The position numbers and the translations under genes are program-made. Shown here piece by piece: positions 25,994 through 35,214 of a stretch of DNA of 64,000 bases. The stretch covers positions 3,202,501 through 3,266,500 of the forward strand of contig NZ_JACYGY010000001.1 of the NCBI RefSeq assembly GCF_015221875.1, written 5' to 3'. Numbering within the stretch: the first letter of the stretch is position 1; each line of letters begins with the position of its first letter. The DNA is from Dyadobacter subterraneus. GTDB taxonomy: Bacteria; Bacteroidota; Bacteroidia; Cytophagales; Spirosomataceae. A model generated the notes under the pieces. That model was not told where the DNA came from and made no database searches. It worked only from the letters and a program-made list of their open reading frames with translations.

Positions 25994-28693
25994 TTATTTA
26001 CCTGTCTTCTTTGCAGCACCTGATGATTCAAGATAAATCGGGTTGTTTTTGTTTCCACCCGACATCAGGTAAGCAACCAGATCTCTAAGTTCATCAGGGT
26101 TCAGTCCGTTAATTAATCCTGGCAACATGATAGAAACCGGAGATATTTTAGAAGACTTAACCTCTTTTTTCGAGATTTTACGGATCGTTTTCGAGTCGAA
26201 AGGATTTTGAGCGATGTAATAGAAATTAGCATCTTCATTCAACTGACGACCAACAACGGATTCTCCGCTTTTTAATTCATAGGCAATAGATGCAAACTGA
26301 TCAGAGATAGCGTTGTTCGGTTCAATGATCGCTTCAAGCATATCCTTTGGAGAGAAACGAGTTCCGAGTTGCGTCAAGTCCGGACCAACATCGGCGCCTT
26401 CACCCTGGATCATGTGGCAGCGGCTACATAATACAGCAGAGAAAATTAATTTTCCACGCTCAAAGTCACGATGTTGTAAACTATCCTGAACAAGCGCAAC
26501 CGCCTGATCAACTTTCCAGCCACGTCCAGGTCCTTTTGGATTGTACAAATTGGCAAGATCATTTCCGTTGGTTGTCAACAAATCTGCACCAGACAATTTG
26601 TTGTAATAAGCATATTTGTCTTTTGGTACATTTTGCAAAGCCATTTGACGTGCTTTGTCAATAAAACCAATGTAGCTGCGACCACCCTGATAGCTGAATG
26701 CTTTTTCATACCATTTGAAATATTTTTCTCTTGAAGCTGGTGTCCATCCCGTTTTTGCGCTGCTGAGCAAAATAGCATAGAACATTTGCTGAGCTGGCGG
26801 CATTTTTTCCAACAATCCGGCAAGATCCAAGCCATATTGAGGGTTACGAAGAATAAGATCCGCTGAGGCAGTTGCCATCGCATTGTCTTTGTCATCGAAA
26901 ACTTCATTTTTAGCAATCAGGCCAAGTGTCTGATCAACAACCTTTGGATCTTCAAGGAATACAAGAAGTTTGGCGTAGAAACGATTAAGTCCTGCATTTG
27001 CTGATGGATAGTTTGGTCCAAGATATGCGATAAGCTGTGCTTTTTGAGCAGCATCAGGTTGTCCCATTCTGTAAAAAGCAACTTCGAAAGTTCTTAGCAA
27101 ATCTTGTTTTTGACTATCTGTCAATTTTTTCAAATCAATACCCATCATTGCTTTTAAAAGCTGAGTTCTTACCGAAGCGTCTCCTTCACGGGCCAATGCA
27201 AGTGAAGCATAAATAAGCGACTGAGGATCTTTTTCAGCTAATGCTTTTGCCTGCCACTGTGCTACCGGTTGGTGCTCGATCGCGATACGCGCTGCATAAC
27301 GTAAGAAACGATCCGGGCTTTTCAATAATGGCCATGCTGCATCAATTGCTTTTGGATCTTGTTTTGTGTGGTACTGTTCAATATCCGTACGTTGTTTGTG
27401 CTCGGGCGTGATCGTCACCTGCACAGCATTTGCTCCCGCAGGAATGTTTTTGTAATCCTTGTAATATACACGGTACAAATCAGATTCAAGACGACGGCCA
27501 CCAGTAAGGAAATACAAAGCACCGTCAGGACCGATAGCTCCATCAGTAAGGGGAAGCGGCGCGCCTGAAAGAAATTCTTCATGTTCTGCTGAGTAAGTAG
27601 AGCCATTTGGTTTCAGGTGCAAACCGTGCATGATACCAAAACTCCAGTCGAACGCCAGAAGTGTGCTTTTATACTTTGCAGGAAAACGTGCGTCTTTAAG
27701 GTAAATCAGGTTTGTTGGCGAACCTTGTCCGATGTTCATGATCGGTGGAAGGTTATCAGCAAATGTTGGCGACCAGTTTGCTGATCCCGTTCTCCATCCA
27801 TATTCAGCGCCACTTGTTACATGACAAACGCGGGTCGGGCGATACCATGGTGTACCGAAATCCCATTCCATATCTGAATCGTAGATGAACAAATCTCCGG
27901 CTTCGTTAAAAGTAATGTCATAAGAGTTACGGAAACCGGCAGCCATCAATTCCCAGTTTTTTCCTTCGGGATCTGTATGTGCTACCCAGCCGCCTGGTGC
28001 GTTACGATCGTTTGCATGACCGCGCGGATCTTTGATCCATGGGAAAAGGTTATCGTTTTTCCAGTTTGGCATCAAACGGTACGAATCCATTTTTGGCAAA
28101 TCAGTGAAGTTACCGGCCACTACATAAAGTGATTTTTTATCAGGGGATAAAACGATACTGTGCGGTCCGTGTTCGCCTTCTCCAACCAGTGGTTTCAGCA
28201 AAGTGATTTTATCGTACCTATCATTGTTGTCAGTATCCTGCAAACGGTATAGGCCACTTCCTTTTGGAAATTTTGCGCTTTCACGGTTGTTGATCATTAC
28301 ATAAAGGCTGTTGAAAGCATAAAGCAAACCATGGGCAAAACCCATTGCAACTTTCGCTGTGTCTCCTTCAATAAGCAATTTTTCAACTTTAACTTTTTCA
28401 GTTGATCCAATTGCCGGAAGTTCAAGACGGAAAAGTCCGCCGTACTGATCACTCGTGATCATTCTTCCCTTGTTATCAAAAGTCATGGAAACCCATGATC
28501 CGTTCATTTCTTCCGATGGGCTATATAAATGCTCTGCAACAAATCCATCGGCAAGTTTCAGTTTATCTACTTTGGAGCCAGGCGGCCTGTGTTTGGCAGA
28601 CCGGTTGCTTAATAAAACCCCGCAAAAGACACCCACGGCAATAAGCACCGCAAGTGTTATTGGAAGTCTGGACCATTGTTTTTTTGTGTACAT
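25994..28693 (-). CDS. PVC-type cytochrome c protein with beta-propeller and HEAT-like region
   Basis: An 899-residue protein. An uncleaved or lipid-free N-terminal hydrophobic segment (residues about 12-30, ITLAVLIAVGVFCGVLL) anchors or exports it. Residues about 45-420 look like a glucose/sorbosone-dehydrogenase-like beta-propeller (GFAHGLLYAFNSLYVMIN, GEHGPHSIVLSPDKKSLYVVAGN, GPDGALYFLTGGRR). Residues about 450-720 are helical and HEAT-like. The C-terminal domain carries the haem site C756-S-R-C759-H760 within RGKLIFSAVLCSRCHMIQGEG, and GLINGLNPDELRDLVAYL at the end gives the axial region. Such proteins are periplasmic redox enzymes of unknown substrate, common in Planctomycetes and Cytophagales. 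Its locus with SusC/SusD suggests oxidation of an imported sugar derivative; that is inference. Confidence 0.88.
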   Translation of the reverse strand: MYTKKQWSRLPITLAVLIAVGVFCGVLLSNRSAKHRPPGSKVDKLKLADGFVAEHLYSPSEEMNGSWVSMTFDNKGRMITSDQYGGLFRLELPAIGSTEKVKVEKLLIEGDTAKVAMGFAHGLLYAFNSLYVMINNRESAKFPKGSGLYRLQDTDNNDRYDKITLLKPLVGEGEHGPHSIVLSPDKKSLYVVAGNFTDLPKMDSYRLMPNWKNDNLFPWIKDPRGHANDRNAPGGWVAHTDPEGKNWELMAAGFRNSYDITFNEAGDLFIYDSDMEWDFGTPWYRPTRVCHVTSGAEYGWRTGSANWSPTFADNLPPIMNIGQGSPTNLIYLKDARFPAKYKSTLLAFDWSFGIMHGLHLKPNGSTYSAEHEEFLSGAPLPLTDGAIGPDGALYFLTGGRRLESDLYRVYYKDYKNIPAGANAVQVTITPEHKQRTDIEQYHTKQDPKAIDAAWPLLKSPDRFLRYAARIAIEHQPVAQWQAKALAEKDPQSLIYASLALAREGDASVRTQLLKAMMGIDLKKLTDSQKQDLLRTFEVAFYRMGQPDAAQKAQLIAYLGPNYPSANAGLNRFYAKLLVFLEDPKVVDQTLGLIAKNEVFDDKDNAMATASADLILRNPQYGLDLAGLLEKMPPAQQMFYAILLSSAKTGWTPASREKYFKWYEKAFSYQGGRSYIGFIDKARQMALQNVPKDKYAYYNKLSGADLLTTNGNDLANLYNPKGPGRGWKVDQAVALVQDSLQHRDFERGKLIFSAVLCSRCHMIQGEGADVGPDLTQLGTRFSPKDMLEAIIEPNNAISDQFASIAYELKSGESVVGRQLNEDANFYYIAQNPFDSKTIRKISKKEVKSSKISPVSIMLPGLINGLNPDELRDLVAYLMSGGNKNNPIYLESSGAAKKTGK

Positions 28694-29151
28694 TTTACAG
28701 CTCAGAGTTTAAGTAATATAAATTTTAAAGTATGATGAATTTTGTATTTAAAGATTTATCGACTTGAATAAAACAAACTTATTCTCGAAAAAATCGGATT
28801 TTGCAATTATAAAAGGATTGATTGATCTCACCATCCTGTTCTGTCGGGTTTCATACTAAATTAAGCAAATTCTAACGAAATGACTTTAATAAGTATATTA
28901 CTTTTTATACGTATTATATTTTATAACTTTATTTAAAGTACCTAACTAATTATACTATATATACGTATTGAAAATATTTAAAGTATAATAATTTTATTGT
29001 GTACAATTAAGTATTAAATGGTTTTAAAGTGTTGTATGATCAATGCATTTTAAAATTACTTTAAGTACTATTCTTAAACATAAAAAGTGCAGTAAGCTTA
29101 TCTTACTACACTTTTTATGTTGTTAAAGACTATTTAAATCTTCGACCAATG
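28694..29151. other. AT-rich intergenic region
   Basis: About 460 bases between the cytochrome gene and susD, unusually AT-rich, with several TACTTTAA-like stretches but no reading frame. It holds the susD terminator and should hold the cytochrome gene's promoter near 28700-28800. Confidence 0.5.
29082..29116 (-). terminator. Terminator of the susCD transcript
   Basis: AAAAAGTG pairs with CACTTTTT and AGTAAG with CTTACT, giving a 14-bp stem with one bulged base on each side around CTTAT. It begins 35 bases beyond the SusD stop. Confidence 0.85.
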
Positions 29152-30663
29152 TTAGAAATTAGGCGATAGCGCCGATTCCACAGCTGGTAATCCATAATAT
29201 TGATCAAGAACCGTAAACGCGTTGCCCGGAGGAACAGAACCAGCAGGGAAATAATAAGCATCTGGATTTGCTTTTACTCTTGCACCATAAGGAACAATGA
29301 TTTCCTGGATCCTACCCGTTCTAACGATATCAAACCATCTTTTGTTTTCAAAAGCCAATTCAACTCTTCTTTCTTTGAAGATCGCTTCACGAAGATCAGC
29401 TTGGGAAGAAGCTGTTGTGCCTGCTAATCCTGCTCTTGCACGTACCTGGTTCAGGTATGGAATAGCATCAGCAGATTTGCCGGATTCGTTCAAGCTTTCT
29501 GCAAGGAAAAGAAGCACTTCTGCGTAACGATAAACAGGGAAATTCTGACCTGTGTTGCCTTGCTGCGTATGCTTGCGGGCGAACTTTTTGACATAAGGGA
29601 AGACTTTGTTTGCTCTGGCACTTTGGCTAAGTGTAACATACCCGATATTAACATCCTTTCTCTTATCGCCTGTTTCAAAGGCGGCAATGATATCCGGAGT
29701 TGGGATATCATTACTTTCCTGGGAAGTAGCCTGCGTATTATTGGTTCCTGTAATCGGGAACAATTCTTCTGCTGTGATTGGTGATGGCATGATCTGATAA
29801 ATCAGGTTACCGTTATATCCCGCCGCGCCTTCCATATATTGCACTTCAAAAACAGATTCTGCATTGTTTTTGTTGTCAGACGTTCCGGAGAATGCGTCAT
29901 CATAGTTTGGCATTAGTGAGTACTCACCGCTTTTTACTACATCCGCCATCAAAGTTGCTGCATCGGCCCATTTTTTCTGTACAATGTAAAGGTTGGCAAG
30001 TAACGTTTTTGCTGTACCAGATGTAACCCTTCCAGCTTCCTGTTTAGATTTTGACAACAAAGATGTAGAGGCTTCTTTGGCATCTTTTTCGATTTGAGCA
30101 TATATGTCTTCCACTTTTGACAACGGTAAGGCTGCTTCCTGGCGCGTTGTTACTGGTATCAAGTGAAGAGGAACAGATCCGAAATATCTTGCCAGTTCAA
30201 AGTAGGCAAAAGCTCTTAAAAACAAGGCTTGTCCTTTCAGGTTAGCCTTAGCAGTAGCATCGAAATCTACACCATCGATCAGCACCAATATTTGGTTAGC
30301 TCTCGCAATGATTAAGTAATCCTGCCGCCACTGCTGTAAAACATTATCATTAGCGGTGACACCATTCGCCGTAGGGACAGCAAAATCCGCAATGTTTTCA
30401 GTGGCGTCCACCGCACCATAAAGTGGATTACGTGCATAATAAGCATTATCAGAATGCAATTCTCCCAATTTCCAGGCACGGTCATTGAAAATAGTTCTCA
30501 ATGGTGCGTAAGTTGCGTTTACAGCGAATTCGAAATCAGCCTGGGTTTTGTAGTAAACGTCAGAACTAAGTGTCGTTTCTGGTAAAACAGTCAGGAATTT
30601 ATCCTGGCAGCTTGTGAATGCCAGCGTACTGGCAAGGCAAGTTATGATTAGTTTTTTTCTCAT
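29152..30663 (-). CDS. SusD/RagB-family nutrient-binding lipoprotein
   Basis: A 503-residue outer-membrane lipoprotein that covers and feeds a SusC channel. MRKKLIITCLASTLAFTSCQDKFL has a lipoprotein signal with the cysteine in FTSC. The SusD plan is seen: FEFAVNATYAPLR, the TPR-like helices with GQALFLRAFAYFELARYFGSVPL, and the C-terminal RYAEVLLFLAESLNESGK and ELAFENKRWFDIVRTG. The start is the ATG at 30663; a TTG two codons upstream is not needed. It follows susC by 40 bases. The ligand cannot be read from the sequence. Confidence 0.95.
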   Translation of the reverse strand: MRKKLIITCLASTLAFTSCQDKFLTVLPETTLSSDVYYKTQADFEFAVNATYAPLRTIFNDRAWKLGELHSDNAYYARNPLYGAVDATENIADFAVPTANGVTANDNVLQQWRQDYLIIARANQILVLIDGVDFDATAKANLKGQALFLRAFAYFELARYFGSVPLHLIPVTTRQEAALPLSKVEDIYAQIEKDAKEASTSLLSKSKQEAGRVTSGTAKTLLANLYIVQKKWADAATLMADVVKSGEYSLMPNYDDAFSGTSDNKNNAESVFEVQYMEGAAGYNGNLIYQIMPSPITAEELFPITGTNNTQATSQESNDIPTPDIIAAFETGDKRKDVNIGYVTLSQSARANKVFPYVKKFARKHTQQGNTGQNFPVYRYAEVLLFLAESLNESGKSADAIPYLNQVRARAGLAGTTASSQADLREAIFKERRVELAFENKRWFDIVRTGRIQEIIVPYGARVKANPDAYYFPAGSVPPGNAFTVLDQYYGLPAVESALSPNF

Positions 30664-30703
30664 TATCAAGATCGATAAAATGTTAATAGCTGGCTACGGT
30701 ATT

Positions 30704-33700
30704 TTAGAAGTTCAGGTTGATACCTACTGTCCATGTACGTGGCACCGGATAGTTAGAATAGTCACGTCCAAGACTCAAATTATTACCAGGACCAGTTCCA
30801 TCAGGTTGTCCACTTGTTTCAGGATTGGGGCCACCCCAGTATTTCGTGAACACGTACAACTGTTGAACGGAAGCATAAAGACGTGCAGATTTGAATAATT
30901 TATTCTTTATACCGATGTTGTAGCCCAACGTTACGTTTTTGATAGTAAAGTAAGAGGCATTTGCCAGGAATTGAGTACTTGCCCAGTCTCTTTCAAGACC
31001 AGTGTAATTTCCTCCGTTGTTCGTAGCACCAAACATTCCTTTTCCTTCGGTAATGATTGTAGTAGCCACTGGTTGTTTAGTGACCGGATCTATTGAATTC
31101 TTAACCCGGAAACGATCTTTTACGCCTGCAACCATATTGAAAACACCATCCAGGTTGGCAGTACTATACAAATGCTGAACATAAAGTTGATTGCCAAATG
31201 ATCCTGAACCGGTAACCGATAAATCAAAGTTTTTATATGAAACTGAGTTGGTAAGCCCATAAGTGAATTTTGGGAATGGATTACCGATAATAGTCCTATC
31301 GTCCTTATCCCCACCGTTAGTGATAACACCATCTCCATTCAAATCTTTATATCTTATAACTCCGATTGCTGAGCGGCCAGGTACAACAGGTGTTGTTTTA
31401 AGTTGTTCCTGAGTTGTATAATATCCGTCTTTAATCAAACCGTAGAACTGGCCAAATGGGTGCCCTACCTGAGTAATGTTAACGTCACCATAAACGCGGT
31501 CAATTCCATCTGAAAGGGCTAATACTTTATTTCTGTTGAAAGAAATGTTGGCATTAGTTGTCCATTTAACAGCTCCTACTGTGTTACGGGTAGTCAGAGA
31601 AAATTCATGTCCCCAGAACTTAATTTCACCAATGTTGTCGTTGTAATTACCAAAACCTGCTTCTTGTGCGATCTGAACACTGTAAAGAAGATTTGTTGTT
31701 CTTTTTGTATAGAAATCATATACAAAGGTGATGCGGTCGTTAAACAAACCAAGATCAAGACCAAGGTCAAACTGTTTTGTTTTTTCCCAGCCAAGATTAC
31801 GGTTTTGTAAAGAAGTCACTGCCGCACCCGCTGCTACGTTACTTCCAAATACAGAGTTTATTGTATTGTCAACCGTTGCATACTGCGTGTAGTTACCAAT
31901 GTTGTTATTACCAATTACACCATAACTTGACCGAACTTTTGCGAAAGAAACTTGTTTGATATTTTTTACAAAATTTTCATCCGACAACACCCAGCCCACA
32001 GAAGCTGACGGGAAAACCCCCCAACGGTTATCAGCACCGAAACGGGAAGAGCCATCAGCACGAACAGCAGCTGTGAAAAGGTATTTTCCTTTAAAGTTGT
32101 AAGTCAAACGTGATAGGTACGACGATAACGTATATTGATTCACACCACTTGAAGTTCCACTGCCCCTGGTAATGTTAATTGCACTTTGAGGGGTTGTAAT
32201 ACGGTCATCCGGATATACACTGGCCGAAACCTGTAAGTATTCTTCCCGAACTTTTTGCTGCGTGAAACCTGCAAGCAATTCAAAATTGTGATCACCAATT
32301 GCTTTGTTGTAAGTAACTGTGTTTTCATTTAACCAGCTGAAATTTTGTGTATTCGAACGAACCGATGCTGCGGTTGTTGGAATAGGGACATTAATCTGGT
32401 AAGTTGCAGTAGACGGGTTGAAATAATAGAATTTCGTTGCCAAAAACTCTGTGTTAAAAGAGGTTTTGAAAGTCAACCCTTTTATTGGCGAGTATGCAGC
32501 GTATGCATTACCCAGGAAACCGGTTTTCTTAGTTTCATTAATCAATTGCTGTGCAGCACGCACCCAGTTCGGATAGGCAAAAATATTACCTGTATTACCT
32601 GGTAAATTGTTATAAGTAGTCAGGTTTCCATTTGCATCATATATTGGCATAATCGGCCATGTGTGCAAAGCGTTAAAAAGAATACCCGTACCACGGTCCC
32701 CATCTGATTTCGGCGTGTTGTCATAAATGTATGACGGAGCGATATTAAAGCCAAGCTTTACTTTATTGCTAACACGGTATTCATTGTTAATACGCAAAGA
32801 ATATCTTTTGTATTGGTTATTCAAAACAACACCTTGTTGGTTGAAAACCCCGGCAACAACGGAAGTACTTGATTTCTCTGTATTAGTGCTTAACGTCAAA
32901 TTATAACTTTGAAGTGGAGCGCGACGGAGTAATGCACGATACCAGTCATTATTTTTTCCTCTGTATTGTGTTGGATCCTGATATATGTCGGGTACAGGCT
33001 GGTTCATATCTTCATAAGACTCCTTTTTGAACTGTGCAAATTCTTCTGCATTCAACATTTTGATCAACCCATGATCAGGTACATTTTGAGTACCCGCGTA
33101 AACGTTAAGACCGATATTGGTTTTTCCGTTTGTAGATTTTTTTGTTGTAATCAACACAACACCGTTCGCAGCACGAGAACCGTAAAGAGAAGTTGAGGCA
33201 GCATCTTTCAAAATCGTGATATCCTCGATTTCGTCCGGGTTCATATTGCCGATACTTCCTGTAATCGGGAAACCGTCAATAACGTAAAGTGGATCGCTAC
33301 CAGCAGAAACTGACAACTGGCCACGGATACGAATCTGCATTCCCTGACCTGGTTTACCAGTTGTCTGGTTGATCTGAACACCGGCAAGTTTTCCTTGAAG
33401 TTTCTGGGTAACCTGTGAAACTGGCATGTCTTTTATCTCGTCTGCTTTGATCGTTTGTACAGCTCCGGTAATCTCCTTTTTAATTTGACTACCATAACCA
33501 ACGACAACAACTTCCGATAGAGATTTTGAATCGACCTCTAATTTAATATCCACGGTGGTACGCGTACCCGTTTCAACTTCCTGAGATAAATATCCCATGA
33601 AAGAGAAAACAAGTTTACCCCCTTGGTCGGGAGTATTGATTGTGTATTCACCTGCTTCATTTGAAACGGTACCTGCTGTTGTTCCTTTCAAAATTACACT

Positions 33701-33892
33701 TACACCTGGAAGCCCCTGGCCGGTTTCATCTGTAATTTTTCCTTTGACAGGATGATCCACAATAGTTTTCGTAGACGGATTGTATGCAAAAGATGCTGTA
33801 CAAAGTAAAAGTCCTATGACAAGCTGTGACAGAGATATCCTGGTAATCTTGTACAGTAAAGCGTACAATTGTAATTGTCGCGGTTGATTCAT
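30704..33892 (-). CDS. SusC/RagA-family TonB-dependent transporter
   Basis: A 1062-residue outer-membrane active transporter. The signal region MNQPRQLQLYALLYKITRIS then SQLVIGLLLCTASFAYN sets the start at 33892, since the frame's earlier ATG only adds basic, unconserved residues. Next is a carboxypeptidase-D regulatory-like domain (VKGKITDETGQGLPGVSVILKGT), a TonB-box/linker region LSEVVVVGYGSQIKKEITGAV, and the plug with VRGQLS-type IRIRGQLSVSAGSDPLYVIDGFP. The rest is a 22-strand barrel ending DYSNYPVPRTWTVGINLNF. It works with the SusD protein and energy from TonB. The 195-base leader has two hairpins. Upstream lie a FecR-like protein and an ECF sigma factor that probably control it. Confidence 0.95.
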   Translation of the reverse strand: MNQPRQLQLYALLYKITRISLSQLVIGLLLCTASFAYNPSTKTIVDHPVKGKITDETGQGLPGVSVILKGTTAGTVSNEAGEYTINTPDQGGKLVFSFMGYLSQEVETGTRTTVDIKLEVDSKSLSEVVVVGYGSQIKKEITGAVQTIKADEIKDMPVSQVTQKLQGKLAGVQINQTTGKPGQGMQIRIRGQLSVSAGSDPLYVIDGFPITGSIGNMNPDEIEDITILKDAASTSLYGSRAANGVVLITTKKSTNGKTNIGLNVYAGTQNVPDHGLIKMLNAEEFAQFKKESYEDMNQPVPDIYQDPTQYRGKNNDWYRALLRRAPLQSYNLTLSTNTEKSSTSVVAGVFNQQGVVLNNQYKRYSLRINNEYRVSNKVKLGFNIAPSYIYDNTPKSDGDRGTGILFNALHTWPIMPIYDANGNLTTYNNLPGNTGNIFAYPNWVRAAQQLINETKKTGFLGNAYAAYSPIKGLTFKTSFNTEFLATKFYYFNPSTATYQINVPIPTTAASVRSNTQNFSWLNENTVTYNKAIGDHNFELLAGFTQQKVREEYLQVSASVYPDDRITTPQSAINITRGSGTSSGVNQYTLSSYLSRLTYNFKGKYLFTAAVRADGSSRFGADNRWGVFPSASVGWVLSDENFVKNIKQVSFAKVRSSYGVIGNNNIGNYTQYATVDNTINSVFGSNVAAGAAVTSLQNRNLGWEKTKQFDLGLDLGLFNDRITFVYDFYTKRTTNLLYSVQIAQEAGFGNYNDNIGEIKFWGHEFSLTTRNTVGAVKWTTNANISFNRNKVLALSDGIDRVYGDVNITQVGHPFGQFYGLIKDGYYTTQEQLKTTPVVPGRSAIGVIRYKDLNGDGVITNGGDKDDRTIIGNPFPKFTYGLTNSVSYKNFDLSVTGSGSFGNQLYVQHLYSTANLDGVFNMVAGVKDRFRVKNSIDPVTKQPVATTIITEGKGMFGATNNGGNYTGLERDWASTQFLANASYFTIKNVTLGYNIGIKNKLFKSARLYASVQQLYVFTKYWGGPNPETSGQPDGTGPGNNLSLGRDYSNYPVPRTWTVGINLNF

Positions 33893-33944
33893 AAATTTGA
33901 TGGTTTTATTGGATGTAAAAAATAAAACATAGCGCTTCCTCCTG

Positions 33945-34018
33945 CTCCCGGTAACGGGCGCACTATACGAAGGATTAAGCCTTACTTTCAGCCGGAAGTG
34001 GTGGCTCACTTTCGGCTG
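33945..34018 (-). promoter_or_regulatory. Two hairpins in the leader of the SusC gene
   Basis: GCTCCCG/CGGGCGC forms a short stem around 33945-33961. A larger one pairs CAGCCG-x-AAGTG (33989-34000) with CACTT-x-CGGCTG (34007-34018), with one A-C mismatch on the mRNA. No U tract follows, so these are more likely mRNA-stability or translation elements than terminators. Confidence 0.45.
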
Positions 34019-34086
34019 TTACTTTAAAAAAGGGTTTGGTTATTTTAATATCATATGAAATGGGTTAGATGAATAAAACGGTTTAG

Positions 34087-34509
34087 TTATTTATGCTTAT
34101 TAATATCGTTGTTTGACTTTTGGGCTATTTCATGAAAAACAAGCCCTTTTTTTGTTGAGTGACCGAGCTCAAATGGTATTTCGTTTTTAATAAGACTCCC
34201 AATCGATTTATATTTTTTGACTAAAAAAATCGCCATAATCAGTACTGCTGCAATACCAGCGGAAATTAAATATGTCCCTAGCAAACCTGAAAGATTGTTC
34301 CCGGGAAACGGACGCTCGTTTGCATCAATTTTACGGTTAATTTCATATAGCATTTTCACTTCAAGCAAAGACCTTTCAGTGTCTGTCAACATCATATACC
34401 GCTTCACTTTTATTCTTCTAAACCATCTCCGAAGTTGTAAATTCTCGTCTTTTGTACATTCATCTTTCGAAAAGCGTAAAAGCAAATCTTCAAATTCGGA
34501 CTTTGTCAT
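34087..34509 (-). CDS. Short FecR-like anti-sigma protein without periplasmic domain
   Basis: A 140-residue protein. MTKSEFEDLLLRFSKDECTKDENLQLRRWF resembles the cytoplasmic N-terminal region of Bacteroidota FecR-type anti-sigma factors, and one membrane helix follows at residues about 75-97 (GLLGTYLISAGIAAVLIMAIFLV). A normal FecR has about 200 more residues with the FecR and DUF4974 domains in the periplasm; here only a 40-residue polar tail is left and the next gene, susC, starts 195 bases on. It lies between an ECF sigma gene and susC, where a FecR gene is expected. It may be a shortened but working anti-sigma, or a decayed one. The start at 34509 is chosen over a frame extension of 14 residues. 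Confidence 0.65.
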   Translation of the reverse strand: MTKSEFEDLLLRFSKDECTKDENLQLRRWFRRIKVKRYMMLTDTERSLLEVKMLYEINRKIDANERPFPGNNLSGLLGTYLISAGIAAVLIMAIFLVKKYKSIGSLIKNEIPFELGHSTKKGLVFHEIAQKSNNDINKHK

Positions 34510-34632
34510 GGCAGAGCAGTTAGGAATTATATAGCTAAGTCGTTTAACCAATCATGTCCCCTAGACACATTATATTAAATCATATAAAATTCATATTTTT
34601 CAATGCCCTATGTTCAAACATTCATTAAATAA

Positions 34633-35214
34633 TTATATAAAAAAATATATTAATAGAATGGCGACGAAATCTTTTAAATAAATCCGAAGTGTTTTGAGAG
34701 ACTTTGTGATATGGTATTCAACGCCCTTTTCAGACAGTTGAAGGTGAGTAGCAATTTTTGTAACAGGCCAGTTTTCCATTCTGCTCAGCCTGAAAACTTC
34801 CTGTGATTTCTCTGGCAAACTCTTCAAGCCTTTTTCCATAAAAAACGTCATGTCATTTACTGCAACAAGCTCTTCCGTTTGTGATTCCTCCTGGTCGAGA
34901 AACGTTTTATAGTAACTGATGTAATTATCTTTAACTATCTGAGAGCGTATGTGATCGATAACTGCATATTTTATTGAACGTACAAGATAATTTTCCAGGC
35001 TTTGGATTTGCAAAGTGCTGCGTTTTTCCCAAAGTTGTACAAAAATCTCCTGCACCAATTCCTCGGAAGTATCTTTATCATTAAGTCTTCGGCTCGCGAT
35101 AAGGAAAAGTTTATACCAATATTTTTTATAGATTATTGAAAACGAGCCTCTGTCTCCTTGAATAAAATTTTCAATGAGTTGCATTTCAGACACACTAATA
35201 TCAGATGAGCTCAT
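34633..35214 (-). CDS. ECF RNA polymerase sigma factor
   Basis: A 193-residue sigma-70 family factor with regions 2 and 4 only. Region 2: FIQGDRGSFSIIYKKYWYKLFLIASRRL and EELVQEIFVQLWEKR (the DxxQE-like polymerase and -10 part). Region 4: LPEKSQEVFRLSRMENWPVTKIATHLQLSEKGVEYHITKSLKTLR, a helix-turn-helix for the -35 element. The C-terminus ends in a hydrophobic run (FVAILLIYFFI) common in these Bacteroidota factors. The chosen ATG at 35214 follows a TTG-started extension of six residues. It should direct transcription of the susC gene set under control of the FecR-like protein encoded next. Confidence 0.92.
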   Translation of the reverse strand: MSSSDISVSEMQLIENFIQGDRGSFSIIYKKYWYKLFLIASRRLNDKDTSEELVQEIFVQLWEKRSTLQIQSLENYLVRSIKYAVIDHIRSQIVKDNYISYYKTFLDQEESQTEELVAVNDMTFFMEKGLKSLPEKSQEVFRLSRMENWPVTKIATHLQLSEKGVEYHITKSLKTLRIYLKDFVAILLIYFFI

